From contig NZ_VIYG01000007.1 in NCBI RefSeq assembly GCF_009389585.1, forward strand, positions 144,201 to 208,200: a stretch of DNA of 64,000 nt, given 5' to 3'. Positions 35,183-44,270 of the stretch are shown here, piece after piece. This DNA comes from Oceanobacillus sp. CFH 90083 (GTDB lineage: Bacteria; Bacillota; Bacilli; Bacillales; Amphibacillaceae). Each line of letters opens with the position of its first letter. Positions within the stretch are counted from its first letter, which is position 1. The notes beneath the pieces are model-generated. The model saw nothing but the letters and a program-made list of their open reading frames with translations. It was not told the origin of the DNA and did not search any database. A program made the translations under genes and the position numbers.

Positions 35183-35641
35183 CTAAAACGGCAGAATTCC
35201 TGCCGGTAATCGAATGGCTAATCCATAATTGAATAAGCTGTATGCACTTCCAGCAAACAGCAAACTTGTCAAAAGTAACACAGTCCAATTTTTGTATCCT
35301 AAAAATCGGGAGCTGGCGATAATAAATAAAGCTGTCATAATAACAAAACCAATGACCTCCAAAACGGTTATATACAGTAATATCATTGCTAAAATCCCAA
35401 GCAGTATGAAGAAATCATTCTTGGGAATGACTCTTTTCGCTTTTTGTTCGTCCGTGTCAATATCTTTACTAAAAAAGAAGAAAATAGATAGAATAAGCAG
35501 TGCGTATCCCAGCAGCTTAGGAACCAAGTCCGCATCGACCGGGACAAAAATGTATTCCGGCAGCTGGTAGGCCATGATTAAATAGCCGGCAGCAATTATT
35601 ATTAATACAATAGACAACCCTTTATTGACCGATATTTTCAT
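35183..35641 (-). CDS. tctB: Tripartite tricarboxylate transporter, small subunit TctB
   Basis: 152 residues from ATG 35641, chosen because GAGGAGG is 6 bases away; ATG 35647 touches that site. Four helices, as expected (9-25, 42-58, 78-110, 122-140), with the hydrophilic loop DTDEQKAKRVIPKND in the middle. It overlaps the end of tctC by 20 bases, so translation is coupled. TctB is the small membrane partner of TctA. Confidence 0.88.
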   Translation of the reverse strand: MKISVNKGLSIVLIIIAAGYLIMAYQLPEYIFVPVDADLVPKLLGYALLILSIFFFFSKDIDTDEQKAKRVIPKNDFFILLGILAMILLYITVLEVIGFVIMTALFIIASSRFLGYKNWTVLLLTSLLFAGSAYSLFNYGLAIRLPAGILPF

Positions 35642-36653
35642 CTTCATCCTCCTCGATAAAACCAAGTTCTATTAATATGTTCTCCAGATCATCAGATTGC
35701 TCATCTAAGAATTCCCTGAACTCATCACTGCCCATAAACTGTTCATCCCAGCCATACATATCCCGAACCTCTGCAAAGGCATCTGATTCAGATACTTCTT
35801 TATATATATCCTCATAATAGGCAAGCTGTTCTTCTGTCATATCTGGTGGTCCAAACATTCCTCGCCATACGATGAACTCCGCATCAATTCCTTGTTCTTT
35901 TGCCGTTGGAAGCGTGCTTAAGTATTCATCCCCCTCCAGCCTTTCTGGAGCTGTAATACCTAGAATTTTCAATTTTCCAGCACGTGCCTGATCTGCTGCA
36001 TCCATTACTCCTGTAGAAATGACATCGACACTCCCATTAAGAACAGAGGTCATTCCTCCACTATCCTGATCAGAGATATAACGAATCTTCGTAATATCTA
36101 CTCCGGCTTTATCTGCAAACATCATAAACTGGATATGATCCATACTTCCTGGAGAAGACGCACCAACTACTGTGATACTCTCTGGATCCTCCCGCATATC
36201 TGTAAATAAATCTTCTAACGAATTCCACTCTGCATCCTCACGAACTGCAAAGGCTCCGTAATCGGCAATCAAATTGGCTATTGGTGTAAAGTCTTCATAA
36301 CCGAATGGAGATTGTCCGTTTAAATACACAAAATGTAATGGTGGAGAGCTTATAAAAATATTGTGCGGATCATTTCTTTTATGTATATACGACCATGCCA
36401 CCGCACCACCACCACCTGGCTTATTTACAACACCAAAGCTTTGATCAGCTAATCCCTCTTCATCAATTGTTCTTGCCAGCATACGGGCAGTTGTATCCCA
36501 GCCTCCCCCTGCTGCAGCTGGAGCGATAATTTCAATAGACCGGTCAGGAACCCACTGCCCCTGTTCATTGATCGAACCGCTTTGCACAGGCATGGAACAT
36601 CCCGCAATTAGAAAAAGAGGTAAAATCAGGATCAATATAATTCTTTTTAACAA
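35622..36653 (-). CDS. tctC: Tripartite tricarboxylate transporter substrate-binding lipoprotein TctC
   Basis: 343 residues starting at TTG 36653, eight bases after AAGGAGG. Lipoprotein signal LFLIAGC with Cys at residue 19. The Bug/TctC fold is shown by IEIIAPAAAGGGWDTTARML near 41-60, VNKPGGGGAVAW near 76 and VVGASSPGSMDHIQF. The acidic tail (EEDEDENIGQ) is unusual. It captures a carboxylate outside the cell and hands it to TctAB. Confidence 0.94.
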   Translation of the reverse strand: MLKRIILILILPLFLIAGCSMPVQSGSINEQGQWVPDRSIEIIAPAAAGGGWDTTARMLARTIDEEGLADQSFGVVNKPGGGGAVAWSYIHKRNDPHNIFISSPPLHFVYLNGQSPFGYEDFTPIANLIADYGAFAVREDAEWNSLEDLFTDMREDPESITVVGASSPGSMDHIQFMMFADKAGVDITKIRYISDQDSGGMTSVLNGSVDVISTGVMDAADQARAGKLKILGITAPERLEGDEYLSTLPTAKEQGIDAEFIVWRGMFGPPDMTEEQLAYYEDIYKEVSESDAFAEVRDMYGWDEQFMGSDEFREFLDEQSDDLENILIELGFIEEDEDENIGQ

Positions 36654-36678
36654 TGAAAACGCCTCCTTTTTAGTGCCT

Positions 36679-36839
36679 GTTCAAAAAATCGATAAAAAGG
36701 ACCAAGAAGTTCAAGGCGACGAAATTTTTTCGTACGGACTCCCGCAGAATATGGTGATTGCCACGTTGCCCACATGATGTTGGTGTTCTTAGTAGAAGTT
36801 CCTTTTCACGCCATGTCACTTTTATTGGACTTTTTGAAC
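36679..36839. repeat. MITE-like repeat with GTTCAAAAAGTCC ends, full inverted copy
   Basis: Begins GTTCAAAAAATCGATAAAAA and ends TTATTGGACTTTTTGAAC. The reverse complement aligns along its length with 19530-19694. It separates tctC from its two-component system. The open frame at 36774-37082 starts inside it and is not a gene. Confidence 0.78.
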
Positions 36840-37032
36840 ATCCTCTTTTATTACTTTTTCATTTTAGTTAATTTTTCAGTTGTTGTAACCGTTTTCAAAT
36901 TAATGTTTATTAAAAAACTTCTATTCGTTTTGTTCATTTTGTTCACGGGATTTTCTGTTATCCGACTGCATTATAAGCTACCTTGTCTATTCTTCAACAA
37001 AATCTGGCTAAAAAAACATTTTCATCAAAAAA

Positions 37033-37056
37033 AGAGAGGAATAATCCCCTCATTCT
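37033..37056 (-). terminator. Terminator after the CitT-like regulator
   Basis: Minus strand GAGGGGATTATTCCTCTC then TTTTTTT; short stem with one G-U pair. Confidence 0.7.
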
Positions 37057-37083
37057 TCTCAGTCGACATTTTCAATGAATGAC

Positions 37084-37749
37084 TTAAATGACATATTTTC
37101 TTTCTGGTCGTCCGACACCATATTCCAATTCTGCCCGTACATATTCTACAGATATTAAATATTCCAGATAACGTCTTGCCGTTGTCCGGGAGACACCAAG
37201 TTTTTTTCCTACCTTTTCAGCAGTCATTCCCTCCGATGATTTTTGTAATACATCTTTTACCTTTTTCAATGTCAATTCATCAATTCCTTTAGGGTATTCC
37301 TGCTGTTTTCCATTTCCCTTATGCTTGGATTGAAACAACTGATCAGCAAGCTGCTGGGTAATTTCTTCACTGGATTGAATCAAATTGATATTATCTATTG
37401 CATTTTTTACAGCTTCGGCTAATCGTTCTAATGCAATTGGTTTAACTAAATAATCTATAACACCAGACAAATATGCTTTTTCCAAAATCTTCTTATCGGT
37501 TGCTGCTGTAATTAAAATGATTTGTAACGATGGATTTTCCTTCTTATAAACTTCAATCATATTCGTTCCAAGCTCATCTGGTAAGTACACATCTAATAAC
37601 AATAGATCAAATGGACGTTCTCTCAATTTTTCGAGCGTTTCCTTTGCATTGGCAGTCCGTTCAATATGGTTGACTCCTAAGGATTCCTCTAAGTATTGAC
37701 AATGTATATCCGCCACACGATAATCATCCTCTGCAACAAGTATATTCAT
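37084..37749 (-). CDS. Response regulator, CitT/DpiA/DctR type
   Basis: 221 residues. Receiver domain 1-118 with the acidic pair E7-D8-D9, the phosphorylated D53 (LLLLDVYLP), T82 and K103 (YLVKP). The C-terminal half has a helix-turn-helix near 170-200 (MTAEKVGKKLGVSRTTARRYLEYL) of the CitT/DcuR kind. It should switch on carboxylate uptake genes, here most likely tctCBA, 430 bases downstream on the same strand. Its start overlaps the end of the kinase gene by four bases (ATGA). Confidence 0.92.
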   Translation of the reverse strand: MNILVAEDDYRVADIHCQYLEESLGVNHIERTANAKETLEKLRERPFDLLLLDVYLPDELGTNMIEVYKKENPSLQIILITAATDKKILEKAYLSGVIDYLVKPIALERLAEAVKNAIDNINLIQSSEEITQQLADQLFQSKHKGNGKQQEYPKGIDELTLKKVKDVLQKSSEGMTAEKVGKKLGVSRTTARRYLEYLISVEYVRAELEYGVGRPERKYVI

Positions 37750-39272
37750 GATTCTATTCCTCCTTCTTTTGGAATATAAATGGTAAATATCGTTCCCTGT
37801 GGATCATTCGATGCGATTTCAAAGGAACCTCCCATTTCCTTTAATGCTGCTTGTACTAGTGCCAAGCCAAAGCCGCGGTGTACTCCTTCTTTTGTAGTGA
37901 ATCCCTGCTCCATTATTCGATCATAATCATCCGGCTGAATACCTTCGCCGTTGTCAGCAACTTCAATGACTAAGTCCTTGCCCATATCGGTCAAAAAAAT
38001 ATCTATTCTCGGTTTTTCCGATAAAGCCACTGCATCAAAGGCATTATCAATAATATTCCCAATGATTGTCACCAGATGTGCAGTCAAATGTGTCGGCCAT
38101 CGATAGGTCACGTAACTCTCTTCATTTAATGTAAAATCTACCTTTTTCTCTGATGCCTTCGAGAGCTTTCCGATTAATACAGCCTGAATAGTAGGGTCAG
38201 CTCCTTGATCAAAAAGCACTTTCTCATAGCTCTGTTGCTGACCGATCTCTTCATGAATAAATTTTCGGGCCTTCTCTGTATGACCAAGCTGGAGCCAGCC
38301 TGAGATAGCATAAAGCTTGTTCGTATACTCATGTGTCTGCGCACGGAGATCCTGGGAATATTGCTGCACCTCTGACAAAGTATGAATCAACTCTTGTAAA
38401 TTTGAACGTACTTGGAAACTGGCGACTTTCCCCCGATACTGACCATCATCATCAATAAGTTTGTAATGAACCAAGAGTACTTGCTGATGAATGGTTGTCT
38501 CATATGACCCTTCAGCCTTTTCTTCGCTCAAAACATGGGCAAGCTCCGTATGCGGCAATACTTTTTTTACCGATTTCCCAATCACATTCTGCTGCATATG
38601 CAGAATATTCTTTGCAGATTGGTTGATTAATGTAATATGTCCATACTGATCTGTTGCAATCAGCCCCTCGTTTATTGATTCCAGAATGGCACCCCGTTCT
38701 TTATACATACGGGCAATCTGATACGGCTCTAAGCCAAAGGTATCTTTTCGAATACTGCGTGCCAGAAAATAGCTGCCAACAACGCCAATGATAAAAATTA
38801 AAGACAACCATATTAAGAATCCGATAAATCCCTGTGCAAATAATGAATCAATAGAAGAAACCATAAATCCTACAGAGACAACGCCAATAATTTCACCATT
38901 ATCATTGAATATTGGCGACTTACCGCGAACAGAAACTCCTAAACTTCCCTGTGCAACCGAAACATAGTTTTCACCGTGAACTAATGCCTGTTCATTATCT
39001 TCACCAACCATCTCCATACCGATCTTATCTGGATCTGGATGTGTATAACGAATAGAGTCGTTGTCTCCAATTACGATAAATTCGGCTCCTGATTGATGTC
39101 GTATCCGCTCAATCAATTCCCAAAGATCATGAGCATCGCCTTTTTCAGCGATAACCGCCTGCACCTCCGGAATTTCTGACACAGCGATTGCAGTGGTTAA
39201 TGCTTGCTGCCCTATTAACTGTTTCGTTTGCTCTCGTTCAAAAATAATATAGAGGATCATAACCATCAACAT
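37746..39272 (-). CDS. Sensor histidine kinase, CitA/DcuS type, N-terminus probably disrupted by a frameshift
   Basis: 508 residues in the open frame. An external PAS-like sensor domain (about 20-145), a membrane helix (149-171), a cytosolic PAS domain (about 195-265), a phosphoacceptor H314 in THEYTNKLYAISG and an ATPase domain with NIIDNAFDAV, DNGEGI and GFGLAL. DcuS/CitA-type kinases sense external carboxylates. The frame opens mid-helix at ATG 39272 with no ribosome site. A good start with GGGAGG lies at 39333 in another frame. See the separate entry. Confidence 0.88.
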   Translation of the reverse strand: MLMVMILYIIFEREQTKQLIGQQALTTAIAVSEIPEVQAVIAEKGDAHDLWELIERIRHQSGAEFIVIGDNDSIRYTHPDPDKIGMEMVGEDNEQALVHGENYVSVAQGSLGVSVRGKSPIFNDNGEIIGVVSVGFMVSSIDSLFAQGFIGFLIWLSLIFIIGVVGSYFLARSIRKDTFGLEPYQIARMYKERGAILESINEGLIATDQYGHITLINQSAKNILHMQQNVIGKSVKKVLPHTELAHVLSEEKAEGSYETTIHQQVLLVHYKLIDDDGQYRGKVASFQVRSNLQELIHTLSEVQQYSQDLRAQTHEYTNKLYAISGWLQLGHTEKARKFIHEEIGQQQSYEKVLFDQGADPTIQAVLIGKLSKASEKKVDFTLNEESYVTYRWPTHLTAHLVTIIGNIIDNAFDAVALSEKPRIDIFLTDMGKDLVIEVADNGEGIQPDDYDRIMEQGFTTKEGVHRGFGLALVQAALKEMGGSFEIASNDPQGTIFTIYIPKEGGIES

Positions 39273-39333
39273 GATAACGGTTACAAGTATACAACCATAA
39301 ATAAGGAAACTTTCTCTCTAACGACCACTTCAT
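39273..39333 (-). pseudogene. Out-of-frame true start of the sensor kinase (one extra base near 39305-39306)
   Basis: From ATG 39333, seven bases after GGGAGG, the frame reads MKWSLERKF and then turns nonsensical, stopping at a TGA after 31 codons. Skipping one of the two bases at 39305-39306 gives MKWSLERKFLIYGCILVTV and continues straight into the kinase frame, restoring a complete first membrane helix. Either a real disrupting insertion or a base-calling error. Confidence 0.72.
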
Positions 39334-39582
39334 CTCTGTTCCTCCCTGTATCAATTAGTATACCGAGAATTAACAGAAAAGGTAAGACGAAAAAGATTAA
39401 ATTTTCGCATTTGAAACACTTCTTTTAAATGTAATGATCTTGAGCAAATAACTTTTCATTTAGTTCGTGTTTGTGTATATTTGGAGTAGCGAAATAAACA
39501 ACAGGAGAATCTAAAAGGGTTCTGACAACTTTGTTTCTCTCCATCACAGGAATTTTACAAATGGTTATAGTGCGACAAATTC

Positions 39583-39711
39583 ATGAAACTAAACGGACGG
39601 CTGCAGATTGTTGTAGAGAAGGTATGGGTCATTGGAACTTATGCCTTTTTCATATGAACAGAGCGCGCTTATACCATAAAAAATGAATAGTTTAATCTGC
39701 AGTTTTTTTAA
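39583..39711 (+). promoter_or_regulatory. Candidate attenuator leader of the MFS gene
   Basis: No gene precedes this region on the plus strand, yet it holds a terminator-like hairpin at 39619-39650 (AAGGTATG with TATGCCTT, then TTTTT). It also holds a longer-range pair, CTGCAGATT at 39605-39613 and AATCTGCAG at 39695-39703, followed by TTTTTTT. A 24-codon open frame (39583-39657) spans the first hairpin but lacks a ribosome site. The rest of the 349-base gap upstream is empty. Confidence 0.35.
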
Positions 39712-40975
39712 TAAATGGAAAGAAGGTTTGAGTGTTATTCATACACATCCAGGAGTAAAACGTAACTTAGTGATTATGTGGCTGGCTAATTTCTTTATTA
39801 GCGGAAGCATGACAATGGTTGTGCCTTTTATTTCCTTGTACATTCAGTCAATGGGGAATTTCTCTGAAGCTTATGTGCAAACATGGTCAGGGTTAACCTT
39901 TGCCGTTACTTTCATCAGTGCATTTATTTTTGCACCGATTTGGGGAAGAGTCGGCGATCGCTTTGGAAGAAAACGTCTGATGGTTATGTCAGCCTTAGGG
40001 ATTGGCATTTCCGTATTTTTAATGGGCTTTGCCACGACCGTATGGCAATTATTTCTTTTGCGCTTTTTAATGGGGATTGTAACAGGCTTTATCCCGATGT
40101 CGCAAGCATTTATTGCAACGCAGACACCTAAAGAAGTTGCAGGAAAGGTATTAGGGACTCTGCAAACCGGAACGATTACCGGTTCACTGATGGGACCGCT
40201 GCTGGGAGGGGCGCTGGCAGATGCATTTGGTTATTCCAGCACCTTCAAATGGGTTGCTGTAACGATCCTTATATCCGGACTGCTTGTTATATTTGGTGTA
40301 AAAGAAATGCAGGTTAAATTTTCAAAAGAAGAAGACACCAAAAATTACACCAGAAAAGAAGTGCTGCAATATATTCTAAATAAGCCAATCTTATTAATAG
40401 TTTTATTGATGTCTGCTCTTGTACAGATTGCACACTTCAGTGTCCAGCCAATTTTATCATTATTTGTAGAAGAAATTCATGGACCCGTCAATCTCGCATT
40501 CTTTGCAGGGATAGCCTTTTCAGCGACCGGAGTTGGAAACCTGTTAATGACCAGGCGCTGGGGAATCATTGGAGATAATCATGGCTATACCAAAGTATTG
40601 ATTGTCATGCTGTTTGCATCCGGCTTGGTATACTTGCCGGGTATGTTCATTACAGATATTTGGCAATTGGTCATTTTACGATTCTTACTTGGTCTATTTC
40701 TAGGCGGGATTATTCCAATTCGTGTTGCTTATATTCGCCAAGAAGCACCTCTGTCTACCCAGGGGGAAGTGCTTGGCTATGATACCAGCTTACGCTTTTT
40801 CGGCAATATTGTCGGACCAATGCTCGGCGGTACCATTGCAGCAACCTGGGGATTCTCCGCAGTCTTTTTAACAACAGGCCTGCTGCTCATTCTTTGCGGC
40901 TTTGTGATGCTTATTACCTGGCTACGATATGAACATGAGCCCAACACAAAACATTCGCATTCACATACTTTCTGA
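39683..40975 (+). CDS. MFS transporter, multidrug-efflux type
   Basis: 430 residues with twelve helices. The MFS loop motif GRVGDRFGRKRLMV is near 87-100, and PMSQAFIATQTP resembles motif C of drug:H+ antiporters of the YitZ/MdtG kind. The C-terminus is His-rich (KHSHSHTF). The start is uncertain: ATG 39683 has no ribosome site and lies inside an inverted repeat that ends in a T run. TTG 39728 would give a more usual N-terminus near VKRNL. See the leader entry. Confidence 0.85.
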   Translation: MNSLICSFFNKWKEGLSVIHTHPGVKRNLVIMWLANFFISGSMTMVVPFISLYIQSMGNFSEAYVQTWSGLTFAVTFISAFIFAPIWGRVGDRFGRKRLMVMSALGIGISVFLMGFATTVWQLFLLRFLMGIVTGFIPMSQAFIATQTPKEVAGKVLGTLQTGTITGSLMGPLLGGALADAFGYSSTFKWVAVTILISGLLVIFGVKEMQVKFSKEEDTKNYTRKEVLQYILNKPILLIVLLMSALVQIAHFSVQPILSLFVEEIHGPVNLAFFAGIAFSATGVGNLLMTRRWGIIGDNHGYTKVLIVMLFASGLVYLPGMFITDIWQLVILRFLLGLFLGGIIPIRVAYIRQEAPLSTQGEVLGYDTSLRFFGNIVGPMLGGTIAATWGFSAVFLTTGLLLILCGFVMLITWLRYEHEPNTKHSHSHTF

Positions 40976-41150
40976 TTCAGGTAAAAATATTGATTTGTTT
41001 TGATAATTATGCTAAAACTAACGAAGCAAGGATAGTTTGCTATAGATTAAATAAAAAATCGATATGAATACTTCCTTCACTTCATTTTCGAATAAAAATT
41101 TGAAGTTGGGGGCTAACGTATCAAACATTGATAGAAAGAAAGTGATTGCA

Positions 41151-41396
41151 ATGGGTATTGTCATCGTAGAAATATGTGACGGAAACGCCATCACTACAAT
41201 AGATATAGAATCCATTCTGGAGAAAGAATTTCCTGAGGTTGCGGTTCTGATGAATGAATGCTTGTCATTCTGTGGGCTATGTGCTGTTCGTCCATATGCC
41301 TTAGTAAATAACAAACGTGTATTTGGAAAGACACCGGAAGAATGTCTGGATAAAATACGTTTACAAATTAAAGAAGAGCTTGCAGTTTATGAATAA
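41151..41396 (+). CDS. yuzB: YuzB family protein (DUF1450)
   Basis: 81 residues from ATG 41151, which gives the normal family length; the frame upstream to 41064 has no typical sequence. The conserved core is present: MGIVIVEICDGNA, NECLSFCGLCAVRPYALVNN with a CxxxCxxC-like cysteine cluster (in CLSFCGLC), and the helical tail. The cysteines suggest a metal or redox role, but function is unknown. Its last codons form one arm of a hairpin at 41372-41410. Confidence 0.88.
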   Translation: MGIVIVEICDGNAITTIDIESILEKEFPEVAVLMNECLSFCGLCAVRPYALVNNKRVFGKTPEECLDKIRLQIKEELAVYE

Positions 41397-41412
41397 CTGC
41401 AAGCTCTTCTAC
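41372..41412. terminator. Bidirectional terminator overlapping the end of yuzB
   Basis: AGAAGAGCTTGCAGTT pairs perfectly with AACTGCAAGCTCTTCT over 16 bp; the left arm is coding sequence for the last YuzB residues. It also serves the convergent dehydrogenase gene, whose side has the better T run. Confidence 0.8.
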
Positions 41413-41438
41413 ATATTCCGACAATATTTCCCGGGAAA

Positions 41439-42608
41439 TTATAAGCTTGCTTCAAAAATCTCCAGCGAGTCTTTCTTAGTTAAGGTGCGATAATTACCAA
41501 ATGTGGCATTCGCTACAACCGTTTTCTCCGCCATTTCTTCCATAGTGGATCTATCTATATCATAATCTGCCAGCCGGGAAGGTGCTCCAATTTCATTCCA
41601 AAATTCGCGCAGGCGATCAATTCCTTCTAAGGCAACGACTTTATCTGATTTTCCTCTTGTATCCACTCCAAAGACACGGACAGCCAACTGTTTAAAGCGA
41701 TGTACATTGCTCTCATCCAACACATGCCTCATCCAGTTAGGAAACAAAATAGCTAAACCGCCGCCATGCGGAATATCATGAACAGCCGATACAGCATGCT
41801 CCAAATTATGTGTTGCCCAGTCGCCGCGATACCCTAAATTTAACATATTATTTAAGGCAAGTGTCCCACCAAGCATTGCGGTAGACCTGTATGCATAGTT
41901 TTCAGGATCTGCTAACAGCTTTGGTCCCACATCCATTAATGTTAACAGAATACCTTCACACCATCTGTCCTGGATCGGTGTATTTTCTTCATGATGAAAA
42001 TAATGCTCCAGCACATGCGACATCATATCTACCAGTCCATAAATCGTCTGGTCGCGCGGAACGGAAAAAGTATGCACAGGATCTAAGATAGAAAATTTTG
42101 GATAGGTAAATGGTGAACCCCATCCATGCTTTTCATTCGTTTCCCAGTTGGTAATCACAGAGCCCGAATTCATCTCAGAACCCGTAGCAGCTAAAGTAAG
42201 TATAGTCCCAAATGGCAGTGCACCTGCAGGCTTTTCCTTTTTCGTCACAACATCCCACATATCTGCATCCGTTACCGCACCGACAGCGATTGCTTTCGTA
42301 CAATCAATCGTACTGCCTCCGCCTACAGCTAAGATAAAATCAATTTTCTGCTCACGGCACATACGGACACCCTCCCGTACTGTAGAGACGCGTGGATTAG
42401 GCTCTACTCCAGAAAGCTCAAAAACCTCGGCATTGATTTTTTGCAATTCCTCCAGTACACGATCGTAAATGCCATTTCGTTTAATACTTCCTCCACCATA
42501 TACAATCAGGATACGGCTTCCATAAGGCTGAATTTCACCAGACAGCTTTTCGATTTGCCCTTTTCCAAATATGAGCTTCGTTGGATTGTGAAAGATAAAA
42601 TTCTCCAT
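41439..42608 (-). CDS. Iron-containing alcohol dehydrogenase (YugJ/YugK, butanol dehydrogenase type)
   Basis: 389 residues. Group III Fe-ADH motifs: [16 protein letters not shown] near 95-110 for NAD(P), [16 protein letters not shown] near 138-153, and metal ligands in the D-(xx)-H-(x)-H region [14 protein letters not shown], plus [20 protein letters not shown]. Reduces aldehydes to alcohols; physiological substrate not evident. SD AAGGAGG before ATG 42608. Follows ridA by 11 bases, so the two are co-transcribed. Confidence 0.93.
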   Translation of the reverse strand: MENFIFHNPTKLIFGKGQIEKLSGEIQPYGSRILIVYGGGSIKRNGIYDRVLEELQKINAEVFELSGVEPNPRVSTVREGVRMCREQKIDFILAVGGGSTIDCTKAIAVGAVTDADMWDVVTKKEKPAGALPFGTILTLAATGSEMNSGSVITNWETNEKHGWGSPFTYPKFSILDPVHTFSVPRDQTIYGLVDMMSHVLEHYFHHEENTPIQDRWCEGILLTLMDVGPKLLADPENYAYRSTAMLGGTLALNNMLNLGYRGDWATHNLEHAVSAVHDIPHGGGLAILFPNWMRHVLDESNVHRFKQLAVRVFGVDTRGKSDKVVALEGIDRLREFWNEIGAPSRLADYDIDRSTMEEMAEKTVVANATFGNYRTLTKKDSLEIFEASL

Positions 42609-42619
42609 ATTATACCTCC

Positions 42620-42997
42620 TTATCCTTTACGGTATGCAACAATATCCATTTCCACAAGCACATCCTTCGGTAAGCGGCTTACTTCCACACAAGCACGTGC
42701 CGGATATGGCTCTTCCAATGCAGCACCATAAATTTCATTGACTGTTGCAAAATCCTCCATGGAATTTAAAAAAATGGTAAATTTTACTGCATTTGCGAAG
42801 CTCAAACCTGCTTCCTCTAAAATAGCTTGTAAATTTGCCAACACTTGTTTAGTTTGTGCTTCAATTCCTTCCACCACTTCACCTGTTGCCGGATCAATCG
42901 GAATTTGTCCGGAAATGTACAGGAAATCTCCTGCCTCGATCGCTTGAGAATATGGTCCAATTGCTGCTGGTGCATTGTTTGTTTGAATTGCTTTCAT
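42620..42997 (-). CDS. ridA: RidA family enamine/imine deaminase
   Basis: 125 residues, standard length. RidA signatures: [12 protein letters not shown] near 9-20, [14 protein letters not shown], and the catalytic Arg in [12 protein letters not shown] near 99-110. It hydrolyses reactive 2-aminoacrylate released by PLP enzymes. SD GTGGAGGATG. It leads a two-gene operon with the Fe-ADH, an uncommon partner; perhaps both clear reactive carbonyl products, which is inference. Confidence 0.95.
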   Translation of the reverse strand: MKAIQTNNAPAAIGPYSQAIEAGDFLYISGQIPIDPATGEVVEGIEAQTKQVLANLQAILEEAGLSFANAVKFTIFLNSMEDFATVNEIYGAALEEPYPARACVEVSRLPKDVLVEMDIVAYRKG

Positions 42998-43128
42998 AAA
43001 ATATCATCCTCCACCTTGATTTTTAAATACATAATGTTATCATAATCATCTGTTAATTCTCCGAAAAACTGCAGGAGAAAAAAGCCTCTTTCGGACATAG
43101 AAAGATATGACAACAGCATAGTATGCAG

Positions 43129-43155
43129 AAATTGCTCTTCATCAAGAGCATTTCA
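43129..43155 (-). terminator. Weak terminator after the lysozyme-like gene
   Basis: Minus strand TGCTCTTGATGAAGAGCA followed by ATTTC; seven-bp stem and poor T tract. Confidence 0.5.
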
Positions 43156-43174
43156 TTCATATACTGTTATCATA

Positions 43175-43831
43175 TCAGTTTTCCAGCTCTATTTCTATTG
43201 CTTCCTTATAAGACATGACAGAGGATACATAATAAATATCACCATAACACGCATCTAATTCTTCCGCTTCTTCTCTCCGGCAGGCATAAATTGAATCTTC
43301 TTTTCCTGCCTGTTCATACATATATTGTGAGTAGGCAATGGCAGCCTCTTCCGAATATCTTTTTTCTGTTTCCTGTATATAGGCAATAAAGCCAGGTCCA
43401 AAATTATAAGCCTGGACAGCTAAATCTATATCTCCTTCCGCTTGTTCATAAATCTGTGCAAAAAAGGATACCCCCTGCTCAATCGAATGCTCCGGATTAT
43501 CAATACAGCCCCTTTCCCCACACAGACTTTCAGAGGATTGCATCGGGTCCGGACCGCGTCCCCCAGACTCCTGCATCATCATTGCCAGAATAGTATTCGT
43601 TTGCTCTTCTATCCCGTGCTGTTTTGCATACTTTTCAACAAGCGGCTTATATTCCCAGATTTGCTCGCTTAGCGCCGGAACATGAGTGGACTCTTCAAAT
43701 TCCTGCCCGGGCCCCTCGGCAATATAATTGACTACCAGGGAAAGGAAGGCTAAACCAAAGAAAAATATTACCCCAATAATGATTAAATATTTCAGTAAAT
43801 CTTTCAGCTGTCTCCATGTCTTTCGTTTCAT
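43175..43831 (-). CDS. Membrane-anchored lysozyme-like (CwlT-type) muramidase
   Basis: 218 residues. One N-terminal helix (about 12-34) is followed by a lysozyme-like domain: E88 in MMMQESGGRG is the catalytic Glu, then CGERGCIDNPEHSIEQGV and AVQAYNFGPGF. This is the domain seen in CwlT and phage tail muramidases, which cut the glycan strand outside the membrane. The start ATG overlaps the stop of the previous gene (ATGA). Last gene of a MATE/membrane/muramidase operon. Confidence 0.88.
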   Translation of the reverse strand: MKRKTWRQLKDLLKYLIIIGVIFFFGLAFLSLVVNYIAEGPGQEFEESTHVPALSEQIWEYKPLVEKYAKQHGIEEQTNTILAMMMQESGGRGPDPMQSSESLCGERGCIDNPEHSIEQGVSFFAQIYEQAEGDIDLAVQAYNFGPGFIAYIQETEKRYSEEAAIAYSQYMYEQAGKEDSIYACRREEAEELDACYGDIYYVSSVMSYKEAIEIELEN

Positions 43832-44253
43832 GATGTTTTCTCCTTTATCCCTTCACCTATCCTCAGCATCCCCCATACCGAAAATCCATATACCATATGC
43901 CCTGACAGCCAGATAAGCCACGCCCATGAATTGTCTATTTCCGGTGTCCGCTCCGATAACATTGTAACAGGAAAAATAACCAGCCCAATGAGGCTATTGC
44001 AAAATAAGTAAGGAATAAGCTTCTGTTCCATACTTTTCTTTTGGAGGAGAAGGTACAGAATCCATACAATGCCTATTGAAACAAGCAAATGCAAAGAAAA
44101 TTCCACCCAGCCCGGTAAATACATGCTACCCAGCACAGGAAAATAATCAACATTCATCAGCAATGTATAGACAGGTATTTCTGTCCATTGTTGAAAAAAA
44201 TAGAAGAATCCTCCGAGTACAAAGCCTGACAGTAAACCAACCAGCAACAGCAT
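43828..44253 (-). CDS. Four-helix membrane protein of unknown function
   Basis: 141 residues with four helices (about 3-22, 50-66, 81-98, 112-130), Trp-rich near the end (NSWAWLIWLSGHMVYGFSVW). GGGAGG precedes ATG 44253. I recognise no family. It is locked between the MATE exporter (17-base gap) and the muramidase (four-base overlap), so it is made together with both. Confidence 0.8.
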   Translation of the reverse strand: MLLLVGLLSGFVLGGFFYFFQQWTEIPVYTLLMNVDYFPVLGSMYLPGWVEFSLHLLVSIGIVWILYLLLQKKSMEQKLIPYLFCNSLIGLVIFPVTMLSERTPEIDNSWAWLIWLSGHMVYGFSVWGMLRIGEGIKEKTS

Positions 44254-44270
44254 CTACTATCCTCCCTATC

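Noticed and set aside
36774..37082. 102-codon hydrophobic frame on the plus strand
   Set aside because: It begins inside the 36679-36839 repeat, has no ribosome site, and its Phe/Leu richness comes from T-rich intergenic DNA and the terminator of the opposite gene.
39430..39682. T-box riboswitch ahead of the MFS gene
   Set aside because: The conserved T-box sequence and specifier loop are absent.
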